Positions 35,992-44,247 of a DNA stretch of 64,000 bases are shown here, one piece after another; within the stretch, counting starts at the first letter, position 1, and each line of letters opens with the position of its first letter. The stretch lies in the NCBI RefSeq assembly GCF_900109345.1, contig NZ_FNZN01000009.1:74927-138926 (forward strand), in the 5' to 3' direction. The position numbers were made by a program, and so were the translations under genes. The notes under the pieces were generated by a model. It searched no databases. It worked only from the letters and a program-made list of their open reading frames with translations, and had not been told where the DNA came from. This DNA comes from Maribacter orientalis (GTDB lineage Bacteria > Bacteroidota > Bacteroidia > Flavobacteriales > Flavobacteriaceae).

Positions 35992-36143
35992 AAACTACCA
36001 CCAATAATGGTAGTATGTAATTGCTTGTTCTTACCTATTTTGGAAATACCAGCTTAATTTACAACGTGTTGTATACTTTTATGTTACGTGCTAAACAACG
36101 TAACTAATCATACACAAAGACTCTAAAAAAAATTAAAAAAGCC

Positions 36144-36206
36144 TTGTTATACCTCATCGTTAGAAATACGGGCTCAGATAAAACCACGTATTCCAATGCA
36201 TTGTAA
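36144..36206 (+). pseudogene. Decayed second copy of the P-loop gene start
   Basis: 21 codons (LLYLIVRNTGSDKTTYSNAL, then stop) clearly related to the start of the 33388 gene. The ATG is now TTG, the Walker A Gly is Asp (GSGK to GSDK), and there is an early TAA. The surrounding 350-base gap (35992-36357) also holds a GTTACGT/ACGTAAC hairpin near 36082; otherwise nothing is supported. Confidence 0.6.
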
Positions 36207-36357
36207 ATCACGACCAAGGATACTTAATAGTCCTGTATTAAAGATAGCAGCACATAAAAATATCTCAAAAAACAGCAAGACCTACCTTATTTAAAACACG
36301 GGTATTTAGAAATTTCCTGTACATTGTACGTATTATTTTAACCAAAATCATACTCGT

Positions 36358-36741
36358 ATGGAAACTGTAAAAAAAGTATCTAAAGGCGTTATGTGGACTT
36401 CTTATATGCTACAAGGCATCGTTGTTCTACTATTCTTAATGGGAGCTTTCAATAATTTGTTACAAACGGAAATGGCCGTGGAAGGTGCCGTGGAATTTGG
36501 CTATCCTGAAGATTCAGTGCTATATCTTGGCATTATTTTATTTGTCTCTACCGTTCTGTACGCTATTCCTAAAACGACCTTTATTGGCGGACTCTTACTT
36601 ACTGCTTGGCTTGGTGGAGCAGTCGCTACGCACATAATACATAACGACCCGGTAACCGGCATTCTTTTCCCTGTTATTTTCGGGATACTCGTGTGGGTTA
36701 GTATTTGGTTGCGGAATGAAAAATTACGCGCATTGTGTTAG
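36358..36741 (+). CDS. DoxX-like membrane protein
   Basis: 127 residues with four hydrophobic helices (about 12-29, 54-70, 73-92 and 98-117). Motifs are YPEDSVLYLGIILF, TTFIGGLLLTAWLGGAVATH and FPVIFGILVWVSIWLR, the pattern of DoxX-like (DoxX_2) proteins. These are small integral membrane proteins of uncertain biochemical role, often linked to redox or thiosulfate/quinone functions. No operon partner overlaps it. The next gene (cupin) is about 100 bases downstream on the same strand. Confidence 0.8.
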   Translation: METVKKVSKGVMWTSYMLQGIVVLLFLMGAFNNLLQTEMAVEGAVEFGYPEDSVLYLGIILFVSTVLYAIPKTTFIGGLLLTAWLGGAVATHIIHNDPVTGILFPVIFGILVWVSIWLRNEKLRALC

Positions 36742-36844
36742 TATAAAGTTGAAATTTGGGAGTTTCGACCGTTTGTAGTCCAATACTATGAGAAGTATCA
36801 TAGTTTGACGCCATGCTTCTTCTTACCATTGCCAAAATACTAGT

Positions 36845-37189
36845 ATGAACTCAACATCCTTTACCGAAAACCTAGATTTTAACGACACTAAAATTGTAAC
36901 CCAAGTGCTCTTGGAAACTTCCTTCTCTAAAGAAATTCGCATTCTATTTAAAAAAGGACAAGTGATGAAAGAGCACAACGCGCCCTTTCCTATTATTGTA
37001 CATATCTTAGAGGGTGAAATCGCATTTGGCGTGGAAGGCAAAATACACGATTTAAAAAAAGGAGCTATACTAACATTAGAAGGAAATATTCCCCATGATC
37101 TAACTGCAAAAGCAGATAGCATCGTACGATTAACACTTTCAAAACAAGATACTGCCGACCGTGTAAAAGACGTTGTTGCTGAATCTTAA
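36845..37189 (+). CDS. Single-domain cupin protein
   Basis: 114 residues. One cupin barrel is visible: KEIRILFKKGQVMKEHNAPFPIIVHILEGEIAF (cupin motif 1) and LKKGAILTLEGNIPHDLTA (motif 2). The putative metal ligands are H43 in motif 1 and a His in motif 2; only part of the usual HxH set is present. It is nine bases upstream of the truncated haemoglobin gene, so the two are probably co-transcribed. A role in NO, nitrite or O2 response is inferred from that pairing. Confidence 0.8.
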   Translation: MNSTSFTENLDFNDTKIVTQVLLETSFSKEIRILFKKGQVMKEHNAPFPIIVHILEGEIAFGVEGKIHDLKKGAILTLEGNIPHDLTAKADSIVRLTLSKQDTADRVKDVVAES

Positions 37190-37198
37190 ATTAACCTT

Positions 37199-37603
37199 AT
37201 GAACGATATCACCAATAGAGAAGATGTAGGCGTATTGGTACATGCTTTTTACGGCAAAATACGAGAAAACGAAATGTTGGGTCCTATTTTCAATGGGCAC
37301 ATTACCGACGAGCAATGGCCAGCCCACCTGAGCAAACTCACCGATTTTTGGGAATCGAACCTTTTTGGCGTCCGCACCTTTAGAGGGAGCCCTTCAGCCA
37401 AACATGTTAATGTCGATAAAAACCTCAACTATACCATCTCGCAAAACCATTTTGCACAATGGTTACAATTATGGTTTGAAACGATTGACGAACTGTACGA
37501 AGGGGAATTGGCCACTAGCGCAAAAGATATGGCACGCAGAATGTCTACAGGACAGTATATTCATATCTGGCAAAATCGACCTGAGGAATACAGAAAAGGG
37601 TAG
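37199..37603 (+). CDS. Group III truncated haemoglobin
   Basis: 134 residues matching group III (HbP-type) truncated globins. It starts with a helix ending VLVHAFYGKIRENEMLGPIF, continues HLSKLTDFWESNLFG, has a His-containing turn SAKHVNV, then HFAQWLQLWFETIDELYEG (likely proximal His region), and ends MSTGQYIHIWQN. The expected role is haem-based binding of NO, O2 or sulfide in the cytosol. It follows the cupin gene by nine bases. Confidence 0.9.
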   Translation: MNDITNREDVGVLVHAFYGKIRENEMLGPIFNGHITDEQWPAHLSKLTDFWESNLFGVRTFRGSPSAKHVNVDKNLNYTISQNHFAQWLQLWFETIDELYEGELATSAKDMARRMSTGQYIHIWQNRPEEYRKG

Positions 37604-37645
37604 TTCTCAGTTGACCGAAACAGTACTCAGTAGGCGGCAGATTTT
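37604..37645. repeat. Dispersed CAGTT/ACTCAGTA repeat stretch
   Basis: TCTCAGTTGACCGAAACAG followed by TACTCAGTAGGCGGCAG just after the haemoglobin stop. It is related to the stretches near 22120, 26122 and 50939. No gene is seen between here and 37778. Confidence 0.45.
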
Positions 37646-37778
37646 AAACTTGTATTTGTATCATATGGTTTACTTTTGACAACGAACAACCAACACCCAA
37701 AGGCTTTTTGTAGTGTATTAGTTTGTTAGTATTTTAGTGAATCAATTAGCAGTATATAATAGCGACTAGCGAACGACA

Positions 37779-38210
37779 ATGAAACAACTTTATATAAAAT
37801 TCATCATACTTTTTTCAATCGCACTTTTTTGCTCGTGTAATCAGGAATTTATGGCTACCGAACCTTTTAACTCAGAAAATATGATGATCCGCATTGCGGT
37901 GTTAGAAATAGAGGAGGAATATCTTGATGAATACTTGGCTATTTTAAAGGAGGAGTCAGAAGCCTCGATACGGTTAGAACCAGGAGTGATCTGTATTTAC
38001 CCGATGTTCGAAAAAGAACGCCCAACCGAAATTCGTCTTCTTGAAGTATATGCAAGTAAAGCCGCCTATGAAATGCATTTAAAGAGTCCGCATTTTATTG
38101 AATACAAAACAAGAACCGCAAACATGGTGAAATCATTAGATTTAATAGACATGTCGGCAATAGACGAAGCCAGTATGCCGAAACTATTCAGAAAATTGAA
38201 TGCAAACTAA
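37779..38210 (+). CDS. Lipoprotein with antibiotic-biosynthesis-monooxygenase (ABM) fold
   Basis: 143 residues. There is a lipoprotein signal (ALFCSCNQE, Cys near residue 20), then a dimeric alpha/beta-barrel ABM-type domain (about 35-120). The domain carries RIAVLEIEEEYLDEYLAILKEE, RLEPGVICIYPMFEKE, EIRLLEVYASKAAYEMHLKSPHF and EYKTRTANMV. ABM enzymes and relatives act on quinones or haem; an envelope-anchored form is less usual. No cofactor residues are assignable. Confidence 0.75.
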   Translation: MKQLYIKFIILFSIALFCSCNQEFMATEPFNSENMMIRIAVLEIEEEYLDEYLAILKEESEASIRLEPGVICIYPMFEKERPTEIRLLEVYASKAAYEMHLKSPHFIEYKTRTANMVKSLDLIDMSAIDEASMPKLFRKLNAN

Positions 38211-38230
38211 TTCCCCCAAATCTTAGCACT

Positions 38231-38866
38231 ATGGATTACCTATCTCCCACCTATTTCTTTGATTACGAGACCGAAGAGATTCAAAATCTGGTCGCCGATT
38301 TTACCCAAGATTCTATATCTGAACAAGAAAAAGCCATACAGCTTTATTTAAAAGTTCGAGATTCATGGCGGTATAACCCGTACACTTTAAGTTTTACAAA
38401 AGAAAATTACAGGGCAAGTAATATTGCCAAACGCTCTGAAGGGCATTGCATTGATAAATCGATTGTATTGATTGCCTGCTTGCGCGCTGTTGGTATACCT
38501 TCTAGAATTCACTTGGCCAAAGTTAAAAACCATATTGGTGTTGAACGATTAATAGAAAAATTCGGATCAAACGAACTGACCCCTCATGGTATGGTCGATG
38601 CCTATATCAATAACAAATGGCTTAAACTTTCACCGACTTTCAATACATCGCTATGTTCTATGCTAAAGGTGGCACCTTTAGATTTCGATGGAGAAAACGA
38701 TGCCGTATTACAAGAATTCAATGCGGAAGGAAACTTGTTTATGGAATATCTTGAGGATTATGGCCATTTTGAAGATGTGCCCATTGAATTTATGGTTAAA
38801 AATGCACGTGAACATTACCCTCATATTTTTGATGAAAATCCCACCCAAACTGAATTTAAGTTGTAG
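38231..38866 (+). CDS. Transglutaminase-like cysteine protein
   Basis: 211 residues with a transglutaminase-like core: RSEGHCIDKSIVLIACLRA (catalytic Cys at about 77), LTPHGMVDAYINNKWLKLSP (His at about 123) and a downstream Asp (LDFDGEND). The Cys-His-Asp order is intact. There is no signal peptide, so it is probably cytosolic. Such proteins are usually proteases or amidases; the substrate is unknown. It lies 20 bases downstream of the ABM lipoprotein, so an operon is possible. Confidence 0.85.
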   Translation: MDYLSPTYFFDYETEEIQNLVADFTQDSISEQEKAIQLYLKVRDSWRYNPYTLSFTKENYRASNIAKRSEGHCIDKSIVLIACLRAVGIPSRIHLAKVKNHIGVERLIEKFGSNELTPHGMVDAYINNKWLKLSPTFNTSLCSMLKVAPLDFDGENDAVLQEFNAEGNLFMEYLEDYGHFEDVPIEFMVKNAREHYPHIFDENPTQTEFKL

Positions 38867-38964
38867 GTTTTGATACGCCTGCATTGCTAAAAAAAATAAT
38901 AATCCCTACAATGGAAATCTCAAATTTCGTAACTTGAGAATCCTCAACTTAAAAAATACTGTGC

Positions 38965-39825
38965 ATGAAACGCATCACCAACCCAGATTCTGGTAGCCAT
39001 CGTAGAATAGGCAACAACTACATTATCAATGAAAAAGAAATTGAGCAGTTTAATGAGCTCGGCTATGTCGTTTTGAACGATGTATTGACTGAAGAAGAGA
39101 TGCAGTTTTTAGATCCGTGGTTCGACCATTTTGTATTGGGCAAAGAAGCAGAATACATGAAGAAAGATTTCTGTGATATGTCGCAACCCTATGGTACACC
39201 CATGGAAGATTTTCAATTGGTTAACGCAATGTTGCCTAGTACCTACCGCAAAGAATTAGAAAATAACATCTACCATAAAATTACCCAACGTATAGCAGAC
39301 CAATTATATAAAAATGGAAAATCGGCGATGGATTATGAACAATTCTTAGCCAAAAAACCAAGTAAAAAAGGTGCTGAATTTGCCATGCACCAAGATTTAG
39401 GATACTGGCCAAAAACAGAAAACACGTGGACAGCTACCTTTTCTCTAGCGCTTACAGATTCTGACCTGATCAACGGATGTCTACAAGTGTTACCAGGCAC
39501 AAATAAAGAGCCTGAATTGCGTAAGCATTTCCCAAAATCATTTAGTAACGAAAGAAAAGATGGTAAGGTATCACGAGATGAAAGCCACACCTTAGTAATC
39601 GAGGAACGTGAAGATGATAAAATTGTATACCTACCCGTAAAAAGAGGCAGCATTACCATACACGACGAACGTATTGTGCATGGATCGGCAGGAAATGAAT
39701 CGAAAGAATGGCGCAAGACCTATGTTGCCGCATATAGAGATATTGACACCATTGCAAAAGAACGTGCCATAGGCTTTACACACTCACATAACGATGTGGT
39801 GAATTGGGATAATATTATCATTTAG
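38965..39825 (+). CDS. Phytanoyl-CoA dioxygenase (PhyH) family protein
   Basis: 286 residues with the Fe(II)/2-oxoglutarate-dependent oxygenase pattern. EQFNELGYVVLNDVLTEEEM lies at the N-terminus, the metal pair HQD is in FAMHQDLGYWP, NGCLQVLPGTNK is typical of PhyH, and the distal His is in IHDERIVHGSAGN followed by an Arg. The substrate is unknown. The expected location is the cytosol. It stands alone, with about 100 bases upstream. Confidence 0.88.
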   Translation: MKRITNPDSGSHRRIGNNYIINEKEIEQFNELGYVVLNDVLTEEEMQFLDPWFDHFVLGKEAEYMKKDFCDMSQPYGTPMEDFQLVNAMLPSTYRKELENNIYHKITQRIADQLYKNGKSAMDYEQFLAKKPSKKGAEFAMHQDLGYWPKTENTWTATFSLALTDSDLINGCLQVLPGTNKEPELRKHFPKSFSNERKDGKVSRDESHTLVIEEREDDKIVYLPVKRGSITIHDERIVHGSAGNESKEWRKTYVAAYRDIDTIAKERAIGFTHSHNDVVNWDNIII

Positions 39826-39873
39826 GAATTCACTTTTTCTGTATTTTCGATACCTATTTAAATCCTACATTAC

Positions 39874-40461
39874 TTGAAAAAATACACTTTATTATTATGC
39901 TTTTTATGTGCTACTGTGTTCCTTTTCGGCCAAGAACCGATGGAATGGAATCCAGATTACGAACTTCAACTAAGTGATTACCAGTCACCCGAATCGGAGA
40001 TTGATTCATCGCTTACCTCCTATTCTATCTATTCTGGCTCTAAAATCGATTTCAGTTTTAATATGAACTCGGTGTCTTTTATGTTCACCAAAAATTTCAA
40101 TAGCAAGGTTAGAGCCATTTTTCAAAAAAATCTAGCGGTGTTGATCGCTCCAGATTCGGTAACCGCAAATCAGTTATTGCTCTTTGGCAGGTATGATTTT
40201 GATTTGGTAGAGCTGTATGCCAGAAAAATACGCAAGAAGATTTATGAAGAAAAAGGTGCTTTTAGCGACTCCAAATTATTTCAACCTATTTTCAACGAAC
40301 TACAAGAAGAAATGAATACGGTAAGCGCACAAGTTTTTAAAGCTACCAATTTCGGTAAAGATGCTGTGATGCTACAAAAAGAACACAATAAGGTAAAACA
40401 AGAGATAAACACCCTATCTGATTTTTGTCTTAGTTGTAAACCTAAAAAATCAAAAGACTAA
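39874..40461 (+). CDS. Secreted protein, unknown
   Basis: 195 residues starting at TTG (39874), the first start that includes the signal peptide (MKKYTLLLCFLCATVFLFGQ, cleavage near Gln-20). The mature part contains SYSIYSGSKIDFSFNMNS and a helical C-terminal half ending SDFCLSCKPKKSKD with a CxxC. Similar hypothetical proteins occur in flavobacteria, but no family name comes to mind. Export to the periplasm is likely. No regulatory site is visible and the gene has no obvious operon mates. Confidence 0.65.
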   Translation: MKKYTLLLCFLCATVFLFGQEPMEWNPDYELQLSDYQSPESEIDSSLTSYSIYSGSKIDFSFNMNSVSFMFTKNFNSKVRAIFQKNLAVLIAPDSVTANQLLLFGRYDFDLVELYARKIRKKIYEEKGAFSDSKLFQPIFNELQEEMNTVSAQVFKATNFGKDAVMLQKEHNKVKQEINTLSDFCLSCKPKKSKD

Positions 40462-40486
40462 ATAGTATTAGTAAACTTCCTTTGAA

Positions 40487-40723
40487 TTAAGCCATTTTAG
40501 GTTTGTTAGCCTTAGTACTGAAATTCAATTCCTTTTTAATTTTAGAATTTTTAAACTTGTATAAACGTGCTACTTCCGTTTTAGCCTCAAGGTTTAACTC
40601 GTACGTTGTTTCAGTAACGATAGTCATTTCAACAATTTCAGCTTTTACATCGGTATCAGCAGTTTGTGCTTGAGCAGTGATTCCTAAGAAGATGATAAAA
40701 ATGATGGTTACTATTGTTTTCAT
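40487..40723 (-). CDS. Small secreted protein, unknown
   Basis: 78 residues from the ATG at 40723, which opens a clean signal peptide (MKTIVTIIFIIFLGITAQAQ); the longer upstream frame has no signal. The mature 58 residues are Thr/Lys/Glu-rich and end basic (KKELNFSTKANKPKMA). No family is known. Its upstream region carries a perfect 15-base palindrome and a related half copy 46 bases away, a likely regulator site. It is convergent with the 39874 gene. Confidence 0.6.
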   Translation of the reverse strand: MKTIVTIIFIIFLGITAQAQTADTDVKAEIVEMTIVTETTYELNLEAKTEVARLYKFKNSKIKKELNFSTKANKPKMA

Positions 40724-40838
40724 GACTGGCTTTGTTACACTTATAGAACGCAGTAGACCTTCATGCACTCGGTAGTGAATCGCCCAAAAACACTTTTTAC
40801 TCGTTACGCTGCACACACCTAGATAAAGTGCAAAATCT

Positions 40839-40900
40839 TGTCGTTAAACGACATCGTGCCTAAAAACACCTCAGCGATAAAAGGTGTCGTTAACCGATGC
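40839..40900 (-). promoter_or_regulatory. Paired palindromic operator-like sites
   Basis: TGTCGTTAAACGACA (40839-40853) is a perfect 7+1+7 palindrome. A second site starting TGTCGTTAAC (40885-40894) lies 46 bases on. They are about 120-170 bases upstream of the small secreted protein on the minus strand. The rest of the 40724-41236 gap holds a repeat hairpin (41036-41059) and no supported gene. Confidence 0.5.
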
Positions 40901-41035
40901 GAACAAGAAGTTTTCTAATCATAGTGGGGATTCTTAGAAGAATTTATTAGCAAAAACAATTGTCAGTTCGAGTGAATTTTGGAGGTACGAGAAAATTTGT
41001 ATCGAGAACCATGCGTGTTCCAAACCTGTTTTGGA

Positions 41036-41130
41036 TACCTGCCTGCCTGCGGGCAGGTAATTTTTCCTTTACGTTTCACTTCAAGGAAAACCAATCTAAC
41101 TGACATCTCAACATTACAATACTTAATTAT
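41036..41130. repeat. Hairpin and dispersed repeat stretch
   Basis: TACCTGCC (41036-41043) pairs with GGCAGGTA (41052-41059). Then from about 41098 come AACTGACATCTCAAC and ATTACAATACTTAATT, resembling the 22318-22345 stretch. This CCTGCC...GGCAGG hairpin type is common between genes in flavobacteria. Confidence 0.5.
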
Positions 41131-41236
41131 CAATTGCTAAATTCCAATTCAGTTACCAAAATCAACAGTTCGGTTTTTTAGATTTGAAGGATATGCACTA
41201 TATCTACATCTTTGAATAAGAATCAACCAACCTAAC

Positions 41237-41896
41237 ATGGAGAACACTATTAAACTATTCATTTACATACATGCCTTTTTTGGCGGATTAGGACTTATTA
41301 CCGGAATAGGTAGTATTGTAGTAAGAAAAGGGAATCTAAATCACAAACGTTTAGGCAAATGGTTTACCTGGTCGATGATTATGAGTTCTGCCATATCTTT
41401 GGTAGTCGCAAGAATGCCTAATCACATGAACAACTTTTTATTTTTAATCGGTATTTTCACCATCTACATGGTATTGGCAGGTAACAGGGCACTCACTTTT
41501 AAATCGGTAAAAAAGACAGAAGCCAATATAATAGATAAATTAGTTTCGGGCATTATGGCCGCAAGCGCATTATTGATGATTGGTTTTGGCATCAACGGAC
41601 TCATTCATGGGTTTTCGCATAGCATACTGTTCCTTTTCTTCGGATTGATAGGCGTGTTTCTACCTTATGGAGACTATACGTTATTCAAGAAAACTTTAGA
41701 AAACAGAAAGCTATGGCTAATTAATCACCTTAGTAGAATGCTTGGTGCCTTAATCGCTTCTATTACAGCTTTCATAGTCGCTGGAATGAAATACGACAAT
41801 CTATGGGCATGGATAATCCCGACCGTTTTAGGAACCGTCTATATCATCTACTGGATTAAAAAAGTAAAAGGAACACTAAAGCCAAAAACAGCGTAA
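41237..41896 (+). CDS. Polytopic membrane protein (DUF2306-like)
   Basis: 219 residues with six or seven hydrophobic helices. The N-terminal IYIHAFFGGLGLITGIGSIVV and the following KGNLNHKRLGKWF match the pattern of DUF2306-type membrane proteins (H...G...KG..HK..GK). Function unknown. It is expected in the inner membrane. It converges with gldC, whose stop is twelve bases away. Confidence 0.7.
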   Translation: MENTIKLFIYIHAFFGGLGLITGIGSIVVRKGNLNHKRLGKWFTWSMIMSSAISLVVARMPNHMNNFLFLIGIFTIYMVLAGNRALTFKSVKKTEANIIDKLVSGIMAASALLMIGFGINGLIHGFSHSILFLFFGLIGVFLPYGDYTLFKKTLENRKLWLINHLSRMLGALIASITAFIVAGMKYDNLWAWIIPTVLGTVYIIYWIKKVKGTLKPKTA

Positions 41897-41908
41897 TACT
41901 ACCCGTTC

Positions 41909-42244
41909 TTATTCCTTCAGGTTTAAGTTCTCTGCGAAGTATTCACAGAAATCTTTCATGGTGGCCGTCATTTTTTCATCTTGGGTAGCCTTCAAAAAAG
42001 TGTCGGATAAAGAAACCAACGTCTGATGGAAAAAAGTTTTCATTTCATCAACAGGCATATCCTTCGTCCACAGGTCAATTTTCAAAGATTCTTGATTTTT
42101 ACTGTCCCACACAGATAAAAGCATTGCTTTTGCCTCCTGATTTTCTATACCACCGTCTTGAGCAGACCAGTTCAATGTTTCAGGAATTCTATTTTCATCT
42201 AATCCTACTCGTAATGTAATTTCTGAAGTATGTAAATCTGCCAT
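41909..42244 (-). CDS. gldC: Gliding motility protein GldC
   Basis: 111 residues. It begins MADLHTSEITLRVGLDENRIPE, with WSAQDGGIENQEAKAMLLS, WDSKNQESLKIDLWTKDMPVDEMK and FFHQTLVSLSDTF, the conserved GldC pattern. GldC is a cytoplasmic accessory protein of Bacteroidota gliding that enhances GldB function. Its start abuts the gldB stop, the conserved gldBC operon of Flavobacteriia. Confidence 0.95.
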   Translation of the reverse strand: MADLHTSEITLRVGLDENRIPETLNWSAQDGGIENQEAKAMLLSVWDSKNQESLKIDLWTKDMPVDEMKTFFHQTLVSLSDTFLKATQDEKMTATMKDFCEYFAENLNLKE

Positions 42245-43222
42245 TTAATTTCTCGGTTTGTAATTTGATTTCTTAAATATTTCTTCCTCTGGCATGGTCA
42301 ATAATTGCTTCAAGCTCACGTCATTATTTTCCATAAACGCTTTAACAATTTGCCAACCAACATATCGCCCTAATCTTCCAGGAGATTCATTATCAAGCTC
42401 CAATCCGAATTTAGAAAACGGAGCAGGCTCTAAAAACCGTTGATTCAATTTATTATCGGTACTATATAAATATTCGTTTTCAATGAAATTTCGCCACATA
42501 GGCTCTTCATTGGCAATTGCCCACGTTAAATCTTCCTCAGAATAACCTATTCTTTTGCGCTCTTCTACATTAGGCATCAGCTTATCTTTCAAGTATAATT
42601 CTTTACCGAAATAAATCATTCGGGCAAGAAAAGTTCGGTCTCTTGGTCGTGGCACTACTTGTTTAGCAAAAGCACTGGCAACATCACTCACCAAATAACT
42701 ACGGTCTAAAGATTGGGCTATATACCGCTGAAAACCCCCATAATACTTATGCTCAGGACCTAGGTAATTATCAAGGCTTACAAACAAAATACTATCTGTC
42801 AATATAATTCTGTTATTGTAATCGACATCATTCGTTACCGTAATAACCTTTGGTATCGTATACTCTGGAAAATAATATTTGATATGCTTAAATAGCTGTA
42901 CCAAACCTTCTTGCTCATCTTCAAAACTCTGAAAAGCATTACCCACTTCTTGAAAAAGTTCTACTTGAAGTGAATCTTCCATTTTGGCAATCCACACACT
43001 ATCTGGCGCCGGAAATAGATAAGGGTACATTTTGCGTAATGCCGGTAAGCCTTTTTCACCAGCCGATGCAAACTCACGATCAAATCTTGCGATTTTAAGA
43101 TCTATCGGCACAGCCTCTATTTCTTGCGCTACCTTATCACTATCATTACAGCTAAAAAGAATTAAAAAAACTGATAATAACATAAAAATAGGTTTGACCC
43201 TAGCAAGTATTTTGCAATACAT
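42245..43222 (-). CDS. gldB: Gliding motility lipoprotein GldB
   Basis: About 325 residues with a lipoprotein signal (FLILFSCNDSD). It is needed for gliding and linked to the type IX secretion machinery in flavobacteria. Family marks are LKIARFDREF, LRKMYPYLFP, ARMIYFGKELYLKDKLMPN and WAIANEEPMWRNFIENEYLYSTD. I chose the ATG at 43222; the in-frame TTG at 43243 would add seven residues before the signal. A -7-like TAACTTTG lies on the minus strand at 43257-43264. The gene is divergent from nadE and overlaps nothing. Confidence 0.94.
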   Translation of the reverse strand: MYCKILARVKPIFMLLSVFLILFSCNDSDKVAQEIEAVPIDLKIARFDREFASAGEKGLPALRKMYPYLFPAPDSVWIAKMEDSLQVELFQEVGNAFQSFEDEQEGLVQLFKHIKYYFPEYTIPKVITVTNDVDYNNRIILTDSILFVSLDNYLGPEHKYYGGFQRYIAQSLDRSYLVSDVASAFAKQVVPRPRDRTFLARMIYFGKELYLKDKLMPNVEERKRIGYSEEDLTWAIANEEPMWRNFIENEYLYSTDNKLNQRFLEPAPFSKFGLELDNESPGRLGRYVGWQIVKAFMENNDVSLKQLLTMPEEEIFKKSNYKPRN

Positions 43223-43292
43223 TTTATTATTCACGGTGTTCAACTTATTTTTAAGGCAAAGTTAATTGATTTTAATAAATAATCGGAACGGT

Positions 43293-44081
43293 ATGCAGAC
43301 TGAAAAGGTAATTGACCACATTGTACAATGGTTAAAGGATTATGCAACCAATGCAAAACAAAAAGGTTTTGTTATCGGTATATCTGGAGGTATAGACTCT
43401 GCAGTTACTTCAACACTTTGCGCCAAAACAGGATTAGACCTATTATGTTTGGAAATGCCGATACACCAAGCAGCAAACCAATCTGACAGAGCATCAAGAC
43501 ATATTGAATGGTTGCAGAAGAATTTTAAGAACGTTAGTAGACGTGAGGTAAACCTTACTCCAGTATTCGATAGCCTTGTTGATGCATTCCCTTCTGTTGA
43601 AAACGAAGAAGAACGTTTTATGTCTTTGGCCAACACGAGGGCCAGACTTCGTATGACAAGCTTATATTATTTTGCCGCATTAGAGCGTTATTTAGTTGCA
43701 GGAACAGGAAATAAAGTAGAAGATTTCGGGGTAGGTTTCTATACAAAATATGGCGATGGCGGTGTAGATCTAAGTCCGATAGCCGATTTAATGAAGACTG
43801 AAGTATACAACATTGCCGAAGTTTTAGGCATAAATGAAGAAATTATTAAAGCTGCACCTACTGATGGCCTTTGGGGTGACGACAGAACAGATGAAGACCA
43901 AATCGGCGCCTCGTACCCCGAACTAGAATGGGCGATGAACATGAAAGATGAAGGCAAAACAATCGATGATTTTGAAGGTAGAAAACAAGAAGTTTTCGCT
44001 ATCTTCATGAGATTGAACACCATGAACAAACATAAAATGTTGCCAATACCGGTTTGTGAGATCCCTAAACACCTTAAATAA
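43293..44081 (+). CDS. nadE: NAD synthase (ammonia-dependent)
   Basis: Forms NAD from deamido-NAD, ATP and ammonia. 262 residues from the ATG at 43293 (MQTEKVIDHIVQWLKDY); the earlier in-frame TTG adds only nine unlikely residues. PP-loop motif GISGGIDSAV (about 29-38), AGTGNKVEDFGVGFYTKYGDGGVD and PTDGLWGDDRTDEDQIG are diagnostic. The N-terminal glutaminase domain is absent, so free ammonia is the nitrogen source. It is divergent from gldB, as in other flavobacteria. Confidence 0.96.
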   Translation: MQTEKVIDHIVQWLKDYATNAKQKGFVIGISGGIDSAVTSTLCAKTGLDLLCLEMPIHQAANQSDRASRHIEWLQKNFKNVSRREVNLTPVFDSLVDAFPSVENEEERFMSLANTRARLRMTSLYYFAALERYLVAGTGNKVEDFGVGFYTKYGDGGVDLSPIADLMKTEVYNIAEVLGINEEIIKAAPTDGLWGDDRTDEDQIGASYPELEWAMNMKDEGKTIDDFEGRKQEVFAIFMRLNTMNKHKMLPIPVCEIPKHLK

Positions 44082-44247
44082 CAACTCAACTAAGAATCAG
44101 GTTATTAAGTCGAATAAAAAGCGTTAAATTATTCGTTAGCAACAAAAAAGTGCAACTTTGACTTCTAATTTAGAATTTTAAACCTTACATTGCATGTAGT
44201 CTTTTAAGACAATATGGGTTTAAAAAAATCTATAAAATAAATAATTA

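Noticed and set aside
33745..36120. Loose similarity among leaders near 23330, 33790 and 36100 (GCTAAA ... AACTA ... CATACACAAA).
   Set aside because: The match is patchy and A+T-biased; it might be shared promoter-like sequence, but I cannot support a repeat.
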